Assembly: GCF_032337115.1 (NCBI RefSeq)
Contig: NZ_JAVXZY010000003.1
Span: 1-64,000 of the forward strand
Origin: Roseateles_C aquae
GTDB taxonomy: Bacteria; Pseudomonadota; Gammaproteobacteria; Burkholderiales; Burkholderiaceae_C
Direction: 5' to 3'
Length of the DNA: 64,000 nt
The notes under the pieces are model-generated. The model saw only the letters and a list, made by a program, of their open reading frames with translations, was not told the origin of the DNA and did not search any database. Position 1 is the stretch's first letter; each line of letters opens with the position of its first letter. Both the position numbers and the translations under genes were made by a program. Shown piece after piece: positions 11,196 through 24,263 of this stretch.

Positions 11196-11861
11196 ATGAA
11201 CCACGCCCTGCTGCTCGCCCCCCAGCTCCAAGCCGCTGCCGCACGCGCCGTGCCGGCACCCCAGCGGCTGCGCCAAACGCTGGCGATGGCCTCATCGTCG
11301 GCACTGACGCTGCTGCTGTTCATTGGCCTGGCCAGCGAAGTGCGGGCGCAGGACTGGGGCAGCGCCAGCGGTGTGGCCAGCGCGCGGGCGATCAGCGGCG
11401 GCATGCCGACGGTGGCACAACCGACGTCCAGCAGCAACCTGGTGCGGGTGATCTCGGCCACGCCGAATTTGGAGCGGGTGACCGAAACCCGCCAGCAATG
11501 CGGCTATGAGACGCAGCAGGTGGCCAGCAGTGGCGGCAACAGCACCGGCGCCGCCGTGCTGGGCGCACTGGCCGGCGGGCTGATTGCCTCCAATGTGGGC
11601 AAGGGCACCGGCAAGAACGTGGCCATCGCCGCCGGCAGCGCCACCGGCGCGCTGATCGGCAAGAGCCTCGCAGAGCAGAACAGCCCGCAGTACAGCAACC
11701 AGACGGTGCAGGTCTGCCGGCCGACCAGCGTGGTGCGCGAACAGGTGCGCGACTACACGGTGCGCTACGAGTACCAGGGCCAGGAATACCTGGTGAACAT
11801 GCCGCAGCAGCCGGGCCAGTGGCTGCGCCTGCATGTGTCGCACAGCGTGTCGCCGGTTTGA
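11196..11861 (+). CDS. Glycine-zipper 2TM-domain envelope protein
   Basis: 221 aa. The N-terminus has a hydrophobic stretch (SALTLLLFIGLASEVRAQ) that looks like a signal sequence with cleavage after VRA, although a ~35-residue lead precedes it. The middle holds a Gly/Ala-rich zipper (GAAVLGALAGGLIASNVGKG ... GSATGALIGKSLAEQ) typical of the Rick_17kDa/SlyB-like glycine-zipper family, flanked by Cys residues. The tail (RDYTVRYEYQGQEYLVNMP) matches related small outer-membrane proteins. Role: probably structural in the outer membrane, otherwise unknown. The start at 11196 has a GGAGA ribosome-binding site about 8 nt upstream. Confidence 0.8.
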   Translation: MNHALLLAPQLQAAAARAVPAPQRLRQTLAMASSSALTLLLFIGLASEVRAQDWGSASGVASARAISGGMPTVAQPTSSSNLVRVISATPNLERVTETRQQCGYETQQVASSGGNSTGAAVLGALAGGLIASNVGKGTGKNVAIAAGSATGALIGKSLAEQNSPQYSNQTVQVCRPTSVVREQVRDYTVRYEYQGQEYLVNMPQQPGQWLRLHVSHSVSPV

Positions 11862-11898
11862 ACCCCCGCCGCACAGATTGATGCGAGTCGCTGAACTG

Positions 11899-13218
11899 CT
11901 ACTGTGGCCAGGAGATCAGGAGCCTGGCGCCGCCCAGCTCGGGTGCGCTGGCCATCCTGGCCTCGCCGCCATGGATTTCGGCGATGCGCCGCACGATGGC
12001 CAGGCCGAGGCCGAAGCCGCGGCTGGCGCGTTCCTTGCGGCCGTCCAGGCGCTTGAAGGGCGTGAACACCGCCTCGCGCAGCGCTTCGGGGATGCCCTCG
12101 CCATCGTCGTCCAGCGCCAGCAAGACCTGACCCCCTTCGACCCAGGCGCTGAGCCTGATCTGGCTGCGCGCATGGCGGGCGGCATTGCGCAAGCCGTTGC
12201 GCAGCGCATAGGGCAGCAGCCGGGCATCGAAGCGCAGGCACTCGGGCAGCTGCAGATCGAGGCTGAGCGCGCGGCCGTCCAGCAGCGGCGCCAGCGAGGC
12301 GGCTTCGGCGCGCAGCAGCGCGGCCAGGTCGCCGTCCTTCAGCTCGGCCTGCAGCGCGCCGACATCCAGCCGCGCCATCAGGAGGCTGGCGTCGATCAGG
12401 GCGTCGAGTTCGTCGATGTCTTTTTCGCAGGCCTGCACCGCCTGTTCGCGGCGGGCCGCGTCGTCTTCGTCGACCAAGGCGTCGATCGCGAAGCGCAGCC
12501 GTGCCAAGGGCGTGCGCAGCTCGTGCGAGACGGCGCCGGTCAGCTCGCGCTGGGCCGCCAGCGCGCCGGCCAGCCGTTCCAGCGTGGCGCGGGTGGCGTC
12601 GGCCAGCGGCGCGAACAGCCGGCTTTGCGAGACGGGCAGGGCGGCGTCGAAACGGCCGGCGCCGATTTCGTCGGCGGCCCGCTGCAACGCGCGCAGATCG
12701 CGCCAGGCCGGGCGCAGCAGCCACCAGGCCAGGCCGAACACCGCCAGCGCCAGGCCCAGCGCCGCGGCCAGCTGCAGCCACAGCTCGCGCGGCAGCTGGA
12801 ACTGCTGGCCGGGCCGCCAGTCCGCATTCAGAGGCCCAAGCAGCAAGACCTGACCCTCATCGCCGGGCAGCCGTGCATAGATGCGCCGGTTCAGGCCCAG
12901 CACCAGCAGCTCGCCGCCGGCCACGCGCTGGCGCTGCGCCTCATTCAGTTGCGTGACCGGCACGATGGCCACCGGGTAGACGAACATCCGGTCCAGGGCC
13001 TGCACCTTTTGCAGCCGCGCCGGGCCGTCCAGCGGCGCCAGTTGCTGCACCAGCATGTCCACGGTGCCGCGCATGAAGCGCCGCACATAGTCGTCGCTCA
13101 GCTCATCAACGGCCAGCCAGACCAGGGCCTGAACCAGCAGCAGCAGCGCCAGCACCGCCAGGCCGAGGCCGACGGCGATGCGCAGCAGCGGTGAGCGGTG
13201 CGCCGTTGCGGGCATCAA
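11899..13218 (-). CDS. Membrane sensor histidine kinase (RstB-like)
   Basis: 439 aa. Two transmembrane segments (about 12-36 and 147-168) bound a periplasmic sensor of ~110 residues. HAMP, HisKA with the phospho-acceptor His in AVSHELRTPLARLRF, and HATPase_c (NGLRNAARHA, DDDGEGIP, GFGLGLAIVRR) follow. The domain order and partner type are those of the RstB/EnvZ group. Its start overlaps the end of the response regulator gene by 4 nt (ATGA), showing translational coupling in one operon with the regulator first. The stimulus is unknown. Confidence 0.9.
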   Translation of the reverse strand: MMPATAHRSPLLRIAVGLGLAVLALLLLVQALVWLAVDELSDDYVRRFMRGTVDMLVQQLAPLDGPARLQKVQALDRMFVYPVAIVPVTQLNEAQRQRVAGGELLVLGLNRRIYARLPGDEGQVLLLGPLNADWRPGQQFQLPRELWLQLAAALGLALAVFGLAWWLLRPAWRDLRALQRAADEIGAGRFDAALPVSQSRLFAPLADATRATLERLAGALAAQRELTGAVSHELRTPLARLRFAIDALVDEDDAARREQAVQACEKDIDELDALIDASLLMARLDVGALQAELKDGDLAALLRAEAASLAPLLDGRALSLDLQLPECLRFDARLLPYALRNGLRNAARHARSQIRLSAWVEGGQVLLALDDDGEGIPEALREAVFTPFKRLDGRKERASRGFGLGLAIVRRIAEIHGGEARMASAPELGGARLLISWPQ

Positions 13219-13907
13219 TCCAACGCGAAGAGGTAACCTTGGCCGCGCACCGTCTTGATGCGACTGGGCGACTGGGCGTCGTCACCGATCTTCTTGCGCA
13301 GCCGCGAGATGCGGGCGTCGATGGCGCGGTCCAGGCCGTCGAACTCGAGGCCGCGCAGCGCCTGCATGATGTCGTCGCGCGAGACCACCTGGCCGGCGCG
13401 CTGGGCCAGAAACAGCAGCAGATCGTATTCGGCCGTGGTCAGCTCGACCGGCTCGCCCTGCACGCGCAGCTCGCGCGCCGCCGGGCGCAGCAGCAGGCTG
13501 CCAAAGCGCAGTTCCTCGGCGCCGGCGGGCGGCTCGGCCGGCGGGTCGCGGCGCAGCAGCGCCTTCAGCCGCGCCAGCAGCACGCGCGGCGCCACCGGCT
13601 TGGTGATGTAGTCGTCGGCGCCGCCCTCCAGGCCCAGCACCTGGTCGATGTCGTCATCGCGGGCAGTCAGCATGACGATGCGGCCAGCGAAATCGCGCCG
13701 CACATCGCGCAGCACGTCAAAGCCGTCCTTGCCGGGCAGATGGCCGTCGAGCAGCACCACGTCGTAGTTCTCGGCGCGCATCAAGGCCTCGCCGTCCAGG
13801 CCATCGCCACAGACACGCACCTGGTAGCCGGCCTTGGCCAGGGCCTCGGCCATCAGCGTGGCCAGTCGTTCATCGTCTTCGATCAGCAGGAGTCGCGGGC
13901 TGTTCAT
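13215..13907 (-). CDS. OmpR-family response regulator (RstA-like)
   Basis: 230 aa. The receiver domain has the acidic pocket (LLIEDDERL), the phospho-acceptor Asp in VVLLDGHLPGKDG, and the conserved Lys in DDYITKP. The C-terminal winged helix (Trans_reg_C) includes LTTAEYDLLLFLAQRAGQVV and ends IKTVRGQGYLF. The ATG at 13907 gives the normal N-terminus MNSPRLLLIEDDE; a longer frame upstream is ignored. It is the first gene of the operon with the histidine kinase at 11899-13218. Confidence 0.93.
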   Translation of the reverse strand: MNSPRLLLIEDDERLATLMAEALAKAGYQVRVCGDGLDGEALMRAENYDVVLLDGHLPGKDGFDVLRDVRRDFAGRIVMLTARDDDIDQVLGLEGGADDYITKPVAPRVLLARLKALLRRDPPAEPPAGAEELRFGSLLLRPAARELRVQGEPVELTTAEYDLLLFLAQRAGQVVSRDDIMQALRGLEFDGLDRAIDARISRLRKKIGDDAQSPSRIKTVRGQGYLFALD

Positions 13908-13943
13908 GCTGCGCAGTGTAGGCAAATGCAAAGCGCCGCGAAC

Positions 13944-13979
13944 AAGAAAAAGCCCCATGCCGAGTGATCGCCATGGGGG
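13944..13979 (-). terminator. Rho-independent terminator downstream of the 14058 gene
   Basis: Read on the minus strand, CCCCCATG pairs with CATGGGGC across a ~12-nt loop and is followed by TTTTTCTT. It lies between the PEP-CTERM-like gene and the response regulator operon, so it separates the two minus-strand units. Confidence 0.75.
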
Positions 13980-14057
13980 TAAAGGGCTCCGCTGGCGCCA
14001 AGCTGAGGGGCTGTAGGCGCCGTGGGAGCCGACGTTGATCGTTGGGCCGCCTGGTGC

Positions 14058-14738
14058 TCAGCGTTGGCGACGGCGGCGCATCGCGCCCATGGCCAGCAGG
14101 CTCAGCGCCGCCAGGGCCAGCGATTGCGGTTCGGCCACGGTGGCGGCGCTGCCGTTGAAGGCCAGATCGTGGAAGTAGTACTGGCCGGTGTAGTCGATGA
14201 AGCGCGTGTAGTTGTTCATCTGCAGGCCATAGCTCTGGCCGGCCTTCAGATCGACATTGAGCTGGACGATCTGGCTGAGGTCGGTGAACTTGCCGCCCGA
14301 GTTGAACCGGGTCAGCGGCTCGCCTGCGGCCTCGCCATTGAGAAAGGTTTTCAGCTGCCAGTTGGCGCCACGGCAGCTCGCCGGCGCACCGTACTGGCAG
14401 TCGTTGTTGAACAGGCCGAAGCTGAAGCTGTCCAGGTGCAGGTCCTTGGTCGCGGTGAAGCTGATCGTGAAGACGGCGTTGCCGGCCGCCGGACCCTTAG
14501 ACCAGGGATTGTCGGCAATGAAGCCATTGGCCCATTGGTTCGGTGACAGATTGCTGCCGATCACCACCTTGCTGACGCCATCGCTGGTGCAAGCCTGCGT
14601 CATCTTGCAGCCATTGCGATGGTTGACGGTCAGCAGCGCCGAGGCGCTGGCGCTGGCGGGCAGCAGCACGGCGGCAAGCAGGGCCGCCAGGGCGGCGAGG
14701 CCGGGCGCATGGCGCGCGGTGGTGGTACGGATGTTCAT
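14058..14738 (-). CDS. PEP-CTERM-like exported protein
   Basis: 226 aa. A signal peptide (to about residue 33, ...LLPASASASA) is followed by a secreted domain with paired Cys residues and a C-terminal sorting signal: motif VAEPQ, hydrophobic helix LALAALSLLAMGAM, then RRRRQR. The motif is a variant of Val-Pro-Glu-Pro (Ala replaces the first Pro), the type cleaved by exosortase. No exosortase gene lies in the window. The body resembles no enzyme family I recognise; it looks beta-rich. The start at 14738 has GAGGGA about 6 nt upstream. It is divergent from the SARP-type regulator at 14890, which may or may not control it. Confidence 0.75.
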   Translation of the reverse strand: MNIRTTTARHAPGLAALAALLAAVLLPASASASALLTVNHRNGCKMTQACTSDGVSKVVIGSNLSPNQWANGFIADNPWSKGPAAGNAVFTISFTATKDLHLDSFSFGLFNNDCQYGAPASCRGANWQLKTFLNGEAAGEPLTRFNSGGKFTDLSQIVQLNVDLKAGQSYGLQMNNYTRFIDYTGQYYFHDLAFNGSAATVAEPQSLALAALSLLAMGAMRRRRQR

Positions 14739-14889
14739 GGGCTTCCCTCGGATGATGGCTTTGATGCAGAAGTGCGCCAAGCCTAGGCGGTGGCCGTAAG
14801 CAGATCGTGAGCGGCTGATACGCAGTGCGCCCCCCGTGAGCGAGGGGGAAGGGCGTGATAGGGAGCCGAACTCATAGAATCCGCCGCCA

Positions 14890-17800
14890 ATGGAATCCTC
14901 ATGCTGCACGCTTAAGCTGCTAGGCCCTCTGCAGCTGACGCAGGACGGCCGGGAACTTACACGGGCGCTGCGGTACCAGAAGGGTCAGGCCTTGTTGGCC
15001 TATCTGGCGCTGCAGCGCGGCCAGTGGTTCGGGCGCCGACAGCTGGCCGAGCTGCTCTGGCCGCAGCTCGAAGCCGCCGCGGCGCTGACCAATCTGCGTC
15101 AGGTGTTGACGGTGTTGCTGCGCGCCATCAACACGGCGAGTGAGACCGAGCTGCTGCGGGTCGAACGCGACCGTCTCTGCCTGATCGAGGGCGCGGCATT
15201 GCAGGTCGATGCCGCGCAGCTGCTGGCGCTGTTGCCGCTGGATGAAGAACCGGCTGCTGATCAGCTGCAGCTGCACGAGACCCTGCTGCTGGGCCCGCAA
15301 GCCGACTTGCTCGACAGCCTGCAGCTGGAAGGCTGTGGCGCCTTCGACGATTGGCTGCAGCAGCAGCGTGCCCGGCTGCTGGCGCAGCGGCGCCGCCTGC
15401 TGCTGGCGCTGCAGCAGGCGCAGCGCTCCCAGGGGCGGCCGGCCGCTGCGGCACAGAGCGCCCGCCTGCGCTGGCAGCTCGATCCGCTGGATGAACCGGC
15501 CGCCGCCGCCTTGATCCGGCTGCTGCTTGATTGCGGCGACCGGCGGGGCGCCCAGCAGGTGCTGGCGACGCTGGACCAGGCCCTGGTCAGCGCCCTTGGG
15601 CAGCGTGCGGATGCCTCGCTGCGCCGCTTGTTGGATGACGTGGACGAGCCCCTGCCGGTCATCGCGCCGCCGCCGTCGCCGGCCGCGGGTGAACGGCGGT
15701 GGCTGGCACTGCTGCAATTGCACGCGCCGGTCATCGACGCTTGTGCCGATGAGGAAGAGGAGCTTGCCGAGCAGGCGATGACGGAGCTGCTGCCGCTCTT
15801 GCAGGCGGTGCAGCTGGAGGTGCGGCGCTGGGGCGGACATTTGCAGCCCTGGGCGGCGGCGGGCCAGCAAATCAGCTTCGGCCTGCAGGGTTCGGCCGAG
15901 CAGGCCGGCCTGCGCTGCCTGCTGCTGGCCCAGGCCCTGCAACGACTGCCCGGTGCCGCCACGCGGCTGGCCATGGCGGCCACCGTGGGCATGGCCAGCT
16001 GCTCGCGCCTGGATGGTCAGCCGCAGGCCTTTGGTCCCTTGCCGCAGCAGGTCAGGCAGCTGGCGCAGATGGCGCGCCCCGGCGAGGTGCTGCTGGCGCC
16101 GGCGGTGCTGGAGCTGCTCGGGCCGCGGCTGCTGCTCAGCCAGCGCAGCGATGCGGGCGGCCAGGCGCTGTCGGCCTTGCAGCAGGTGTTGGCGGCCGCG
16201 CCGCCGGTGCTGGCTGCGCCGGTCTGCTGCCCGGGGCGCGAGTTGCTGCTGCAGCGGCTCAAGCAGCGCTGGCAGGCCACGCTGGCCGGTCAGCCGGGCT
16301 GGGTGGTGCTGCGCGGCGAGGCCGGTCTGGGCAAGACGAGCCTGGCCGCGCATTTCGCCGAGACGCTGGGCACTCAGGGCGTCACCGTGCTGCGCTGGAG
16401 CTGCCGCATCGAATGGCAGCATCGCCCGCTGGCGCCGCTGTGCGAGGCCCTGGCCAGCGCCGAAGCGCCCTTGCGAGCGCTGTTGCCCGGCGAGGCGGCC
16501 GCGAACGAAGCGCCCAGCCGTTCACGCTGGTTCGAGGCCGTGTTCGAGTGGCTGGACCAGCTGTGCACCAGCCAGCCCTGTCTGCTGCTGGTGGACGATC
16601 TGCAATGGGCCGATGCCAGCACGCGCGAACTGCTGGCCCGCTATGCCGCCATCTGGCACCAGCAGCGCCTGCTGCTCCTGGTGACCAGCCGCCCCGAGGT
16701 GGCACTGGAATGCGCGGGCGCCGAACCGGAACTGCTGGATCTGCCGCCGCTGCCTGCGCCGGCGGCGGCTGCGTTGTTGCAACGGCTGGACCCCGCCGGG
16801 CAGCTGGACGCCCAGGCGCGCGCCACGCTGATTGCCAATGCCGCTGGCGTGCCGCTGTTCATCGAGGCGCTGGCGCGGCGCCAGCTCGACGGGGCGGCCG
16901 AGCTGCCGCTGGCCGAGCTGATGCAGGCCGAGCTGGATCGGCTGGGCGCCTTCAAGCCGGTGCTGCAGGGCGCCGCGGTGATCGGGCAACGCTTCGAGGC
17001 GCCCTTGTTGCAGGCCCTGCTGCCCGAGTTCGATATTGCCGGCGTCTTGCAGCTGGCCGAGAGCAGCCGGCTGATCGTGGCGCTGCGCGGCGCCGATGGC
17101 GAGGTCTATCAGTTCCGCCACGCGCTGCTGCATGAGGCGGCGCTGGCCGGCCAACTGCCCCTGGCCCGGCGTGCGCTGCATGCCCGCCTGGCCGAGCTGC
17201 TGCTGGCCGCGGCCGCGCCGGCGGAGCGGCTGGCGCCGCAATGGCAGGCAGCGCAGCGCTGGACCGAGGCGCTCATGGCCTGGTGGCAGGCCGGTGAGGC
17301 CGCGCTGGCGCGCGAGTTCGCCGCCGAGGCCCAGGCGCATCTGCAACAGGCCTGGACCTTGCTGCAGGCACGGCCCGAGCTGATCCCCGGGCTGGCGCGG
17401 CAGCGCCTGGCGCTGAGCCTGGTGCGCGCGGCCCAGATGAACGAAGGCTTTGGCTCGCCGCTGGCCCATCGCCTGAGTGCGCAGGTGCTGGCGGCGTTGG
17501 ACGCCGAGCCGGGCGAGCCGACGGCGGAACAGGAGGCGCTGCACTTCAGTGCCCTGGCGGGCCTGTACATGGGCGCCGGTTCGCAAGGCCAGAGCCTGGG
17601 CCTGGTGCTGGCCGAGCGCATGGCACAAAGCGCCCGGCGCGATGAAGACCGGCTGATGGCCGAGTTCGCGCTGGGCAACTCCTTGTTCTGGCGCGGGCGC
17701 TTTGCCGAGGCGCTGACCCATCAGCAAGCCGGCCTGGCCCTGGCCGCGGCGCTGACGCCGGCTCAGCGCGGCCACCAGATCGGTGACGACCTGGCCGTGC

Positions 17801-18462
17801 TGCTGCAGGCCTTTCGCTGCTGGACGCTGTGGTTTCTGGGCGCGAGCGACAGCGCCCGGGCGGCCGCCGCGGCCGGCCTGGAGCAGGCGCGTGCCGGCGG
17901 CCAGGCCCATGCGCTGTGCTTCATGCTCAGCTTTGCCGCCGCGATGAGCTGGACCGCCGGCGACGAGGCCTCGCTGCGTCGCCATGCCGGCGAGGGGCTG
18001 GCACTGGCGCGGCGCCATGGCTTTGCGCTCTGGCAGGGCATCAACGGCCTGTTCATGGCCTGGGCGGCACAGCGTCAGGGCGAGCCGGGCGCCATCGAGG
18101 CGGCGCTGCGCGCGGCCGAGCAGATGCACGAGGCTTACCAGGCCGGCCGCACGACGGCGCGCTGGGTGCTGGCGGCCAGCCTGATCAGGCTGTGTGCCAG
18201 CGCCGCGGCCGATGAGCTGCCGGCGCTGCTGGCGCAAAGCCAGGCACTGCTGCAGCAGGCCCTGGCCGATGCCTTGGTCGATGAGGATCACTACTGCCGG
18301 CCGGCGCTGCTGATGCTGCTGTCGGAATGCGAGCGCCGGCGCGGCGACTGGCAGGCCGCGGCCCAGCTGGCCGACGAGGCCTGCGCGATGGCCCGCAGCC
18401 AGGGCGCGGCGGGCTGGCTGCGCCGCCATGCACCGGCGGCGGCCTTGGGGCTGCCGGGCTGA
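14890..18462 (+). CDS. Large SARP/BTAD-type regulator with degenerate cyclase-like domain, AAA ATPase and TPR-like tail
   Basis: 1190 aa. Residues 1-95 look like a SARP DNA-binding winged helix (LKLLGPLQLTQDGRELTR, KGQALLAYLALQRG, RRQLAELLWP). Residues ~100-250 are a BTAD helical domain. Residues ~270-415 resemble a class III nucleotidyl cyclase fold (WLALLQL..., AMAATVGMASC, ARPGEVLLAPAVLELLG) without clear catalytic residues, so it is probably a degenerate sensor. An AAA/NACHT-like ATPase follows with Walker A GEAGLGKTSLA and Walker B CLLLVDDLQWAD. The last ~450 residues are helical and Ala/Leu-rich, TPR-like. Such proteins are signal-integrating activators. No target is evident; the divergent PEP-CTERM-like gene is the nearest candidate. 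Confidence 0.85.
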   Translation: MESSCCTLKLLGPLQLTQDGRELTRALRYQKGQALLAYLALQRGQWFGRRQLAELLWPQLEAAAALTNLRQVLTVLLRAINTASETELLRVERDRLCLIEGAALQVDAAQLLALLPLDEEPAADQLQLHETLLLGPQADLLDSLQLEGCGAFDDWLQQQRARLLAQRRRLLLALQQAQRSQGRPAAAAQSARLRWQLDPLDEPAAAALIRLLLDCGDRRGAQQVLATLDQALVSALGQRADASLRRLLDDVDEPLPVIAPPPSPAAGERRWLALLQLHAPVIDACADEEEELAEQAMTELLPLLQAVQLEVRRWGGHLQPWAAAGQQISFGLQGSAEQAGLRCLLLAQALQRLPGAATRLAMAATVGMASCSRLDGQPQAFGPLPQQVRQLAQMARPGEVLLAPAVLELLGPRLLLSQRSDAGGQALSALQQVLAAAPPVLAAPVCCPGRELLLQRLKQRWQATLAGQPGWVVLRGEAGLGKTSLAAHFAETLGTQGVTVLRWSCRIEWQHRPLAPLCEALASAEAPLRALLPGEAAANEAPSRSRWFEAVFEWLDQLCTSQPCLLLVDDLQWADASTRELLARYAAIWHQQRLLLLVTSRPEVALECAGAEPELLDLPPLPAPAAAALLQRLDPAGQLDAQARATLIANAAGVPLFIEALARRQLDGAAELPLAELMQAELDRLGAFKPVLQGAAVIGQRFEAPLLQALLPEFDIAGVLQLAESSRLIVALRGADGEVYQFRHALLHEAALAGQLPLARRALHARLAELLLAAAAPAERLAPQWQAAQRWTEALMAWWQAGEAALAREFAAEAQAHLQQAWTLLQARPELIPGLARQRLALSLVRAAQMNEGFGSPLAHRLSAQVLAALDAEPGEPTAEQEALHFSALAGLYMGAGSQGQSLGLVLAERMAQSARRDEDRLMAEFALGNSLFWRGRFAEALTHQQAGLALAAALTPAQRGHQIGDDLAVLLQAFRCWTLWFLGASDSARAAAAAGLEQARAGGQAHALCFMLSFAAAMSWTAGDEASLRRHAGEGLALARRHGFALWQGINGLFMAWAAQRQGEPGAIEAALRAAEQMHEAYQAGRTTARWVLAASLIRLCASAAADELPALLAQSQALLQQALADALVDEDHYCRPALLMLLSECERRRGDWQAAAQLADEACAMARSQGAAGWLRRHAPAAALGLPG

Positions 18463-18509
18463 GCCTAGAGTCAAGCTGACCCAGCGCGATTCAGTGAAAT
18501 TCAGCGCCT

Positions 18510-19448
18510 TCAGTCGTCCTGCCAGCTGAGCGCGCCGATCTTCCAACCGCGTGTGGTCTTGATCAGCTGAAAGGTCTTCATTCCCTCGCCTCTATAAATC
18601 TCGCCATCCAGCTCGCCCTGCTTGCGGTAGCGCGACCAGCGCTGGGCAATAGCGCCGTGGATGCGCGTCTGATGATCGGTCTCCCATTCGCTGAACTCGC
18701 GCAGCCGGCCCGCGCTGAGCAGGGCGGCACGCGGCTCGGTGAAGCTGCGCACATCCATGGTCTGCGGCCCGTCAACCGGCGCACCGGTTTCGATGCGGTG
18801 GATCTGCGCCTGGGGCAGCAGCCAGAAGGGCAGGGTGGCGACCGGCGCGATGCGGCCGCCGCGGTTGTCGAAACAGGCGAAGAAGCGGCTGATCAGCATG
18901 TCGATCTGCTCGGCGTCGCTGCGCCGTGCATCGAACTGCGGCGAGCGCCATTCATAGAGCTGCGAGGGCTCGTCGTAGCCCTCGATCGGATGGGCGCCGC
19001 AATCGACCAGGCCGATGGTCTTGAGAAGGTGGCCGGAGCGCTCGTTGCCCACGGCGGTGATGGCCTGCACGCAGTCCATGCCCAGCACCTCGTGCGCATA
19101 GCGCAGGCAGGCCGCGGCGGCCTCGCGGGCATAGCCGCGGCCCTCGTGGCGGGCCGGCAGCGCGTAGCCGACATCGGCATGCGGCAGCCCCGGGCGCTTG
19201 AAGATGCCACACAGGCCGATCAGCTCGCCGTCGTCCAGCCTCTCGACGGCCCAGAAGCCGTGGCCCTGTTCCCAGTACTTGTCGATCAGCCGTTCACCTA
19301 TCCACTTCGCGGCTGCATCGACATCGCCCACGCCGGGATCGCTGATGTTTTGATGCCAGCCTGGCTCGTTGAGCAGGCCCAGCATGAAACCGGCGTCGTT
19401 TTCGCTGAACCAGCGCAGGCGCAGTCGCTCGGTGCGCAGAATCTCCAT
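18510..19448 (-). CDS. GNAT acetyltransferase fused to an NTF2-like domain
   Basis: 312 aa. Residues 1-170 are a RimJ/RimL-type acetyltransferase ([11 protein letters not shown], then the CoA motif [19 protein letters not shown], then [15 protein letters not shown]). Residues ~178-312 look like a SnoaL/DUF4440 NTF2-fold domain ([15 protein letters not shown] at its start, [11 protein letters not shown] at its end). Normally these are separate proteins. The fused domain may bind the acetyl acceptor or mediate dimerisation; this is inference. The start is 79 nt from the divergent pyrF. Confidence 0.8.
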   Translation of the reverse strand: MEILRTERLRLRWFSENDAGFMLGLLNEPGWHQNISDPGVGDVDAAAKWIGERLIDKYWEQGHGFWAVERLDDGELIGLCGIFKRPGLPHADVGYALPARHEGRGYAREAAAACLRYAHEVLGMDCVQAITAVGNERSGHLLKTIGLVDCGAHPIEGYDEPSQLYEWRSPQFDARRSDAEQIDMLISRFFACFDNRGGRIAPVATLPFWLLPQAQIHRIETGAPVDGPQTMDVRSFTEPRAALLSAGRLREFSEWETDHQTRIHGAIAQRWSRYRKQGELDGEIYRGEGMKTFQLIKTTRGWKIGALSWQDD

Positions 19449-19527
19449 CAGGCCCCTCCGTCAAGGCTTCAGAAAACCAAAAGCGCGACAATACGACACC
19501 TCAGCCCCGTCGAAAGCCTGCCAGCCC

Positions 19528-20349
19528 ATGAATTTCATCCAGCAACTCCACGCCGCCGAAACCCTGAACCATTCGCTGCTCTGCGTGGGCCTGGATCCCG
19601 AGCCGGCCAAGTTTCCTGGCGCCTGGAAGGGCGATGCCAGCCGCATCTACGATTTCTGCAGCGCCATCGTCGACGCGACCAAGGACCTGGTCAGCGCCTT
19701 CAAGCCGCAGATCGCCTACTTTGCCGCCCACCGCGCCGAAGACCAGCTGGAGCGGCTGATGGCCCATATCAAGCGCGTTGCGCCCAGCGTGCCGGTGATT
19801 CTGGATGCCAAGCGCGGCGACATCGGCTCGACCGCCGAGCAGTACGCCCGTGAGGCCTTTGAGCGCTACCAGGCCGACGCGGTGACCCTGTCGCCCTTCA
19901 TGGGCTTCGACACCATCGAGCCCTATCTGCGCTACCCCGACAAGGGCGCCATCCTGCTGTGCCGCACCTCCAATCCGGGCGGCAGCGACTGGCAGAACCA
20001 GCGCCTGGCCGATCTGCCGGGCCAGCCGCGGCTGTACGAACATCTGGCCCATCTGGCCGAGACGGCCTGGAACAAGAACGGCCAGCTGGGCCTGGTCGTC
20101 GGCGCGACCTTCCCGGCCGAGATCGCCCGCGTGCGCGAGCTGGCCCCGACGCTGCCGCTGCTGATCCCCGGCGTTGGTGCCCAGGGCGGCGATGCGGTGG
20201 CCACCGTCAAGGCCGGCCTGCGTGAGGGCGGCACCATCATCGTCAACTCCTCGCGGGCGGTGCTCTACGCCAGCAGCGGCGAGGACTTTGCCGCGGCTGC
20301 CCGCCGCGTGGCCCTGCAGACCCGCGAACAGCTCAACGCCGCAGTTTGA
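19528..20349 (+). CDS. pyrF: Orotidine 5'-phosphate decarboxylase
   Basis: 273 aa, the length of the type 2 PyrF subgroup. It converts OMP to UMP in pyrimidine synthesis (cytosol). The active-site Lys-Asp network is clear in [27 protein letters not shown] at the N-terminus and [10 protein letters not shown] near the phosphate-binding loop also match the family. The ATG at 19528 gives [11 protein letters not shown]; the longer frame covers the divergent promoter and is rejected. It probably forms its own transcript. Confidence 0.95.
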   Translation: MNFIQQLHAAETLNHSLLCVGLDPEPAKFPGAWKGDASRIYDFCSAIVDATKDLVSAFKPQIAYFAAHRAEDQLERLMAHIKRVAPSVPVILDAKRGDIGSTAEQYAREAFERYQADAVTLSPFMGFDTIEPYLRYPDKGAILLCRTSNPGGSDWQNQRLADLPGQPRLYEHLAHLAETAWNKNGQLGLVVGATFPAEIARVRELAPTLPLLIPGVGAQGGDAVATVKAGLREGGTIIVNSSRAVLYASSGEDFAAAARRVALQTREQLNAAV

Positions 20350-20525
20350 TCGCACTGGCAGCGTTCCGGCCGCCGCGCAGTGGCCGAGAACTACTGCTCG
20401 TTTGCGCTATTTGCGCTCGATTAGCCCGGTATTTCGGGGTCAGAACGGGTGTTCAGCGCGGGCACTCTGCTTGAGACTGTGAAGCTCGCCGGGCCTGCGC
20501 CCGGCGCGCATGGAGCCGTCGCATC

Positions 20526-23810
<3,285 letters not shown>

Positions 23811-24263
23811 GGCCTGGCCCTGAACGGGGCTTGGAAAAGCCTGTGCTGCTGGGCAACCCTCCGATTGCGGGGTGAGGAAAGCCATGATCAGCATGAATAC
23901 GCCCCGGCTTTGTATGTCTTTGGACTGAAACTCCGCGTCTATTGTTCGGCATTCGCCCCTGTGTGGCCGCCGTGGCAGGGTGCTGTCGAATGCAGGCCGC
24001 AGCGGCTGCGCAAGGCCTTGGACCAAGGGATTGCCCTGTGCGCGCTGGCGGTGCCGACGGCCGTCGGTGGCATGTACATCAAGCTGACATGTTGTCCGCC
24101 GCCAACAGAACACCGATCTTCGGTAGTAACCCTGTGTAAGTCGGCACCCCCCCCCTCGAAAATCGCCAACAGCTGCACCGGAATCTCAAAAGGGTTCGGT
24201 GCTGTTTTTTTCGCAGAGCAGCCCATGTCGGGTGCGCCAACTGCAGTCTAGGAGGATCTAGGT
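23811..24263. other. Intergenic leader region of the TonB-dependent receptor
   Basis: No convincing gene in these 453 nt; the 128-codon frame from 23865 has no family features. The stretch holds a run of nine C (24147-24155) and a hairpin with a T-run at 24175-24211. The receptor's AGGAGGA ribosome-binding site is at 24250-24256. Promoter elements could not be fixed with confidence. Confidence 0.5.
24170..24211 (+). terminator. Terminator-like hairpin in the receptor's leader
   Basis: GCACCG (24175-24180) pairs with CGGTGC (24197-24202) around a 16-nt loop, extendable with a bulge, followed by TGTTTTTTT. It lies 360 nt past the hybrid kinase but only ~50 nt before the receptor start. It may end the kinase transcript or act as an attenuator of the receptor. 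Confidence 0.5.

Noticed and set aside
23865..24251. 128-codon frame before the TonB-dependent receptor
   Set aside because: No ribosome-binding site or motif; it covers the leader hairpin and C tract.
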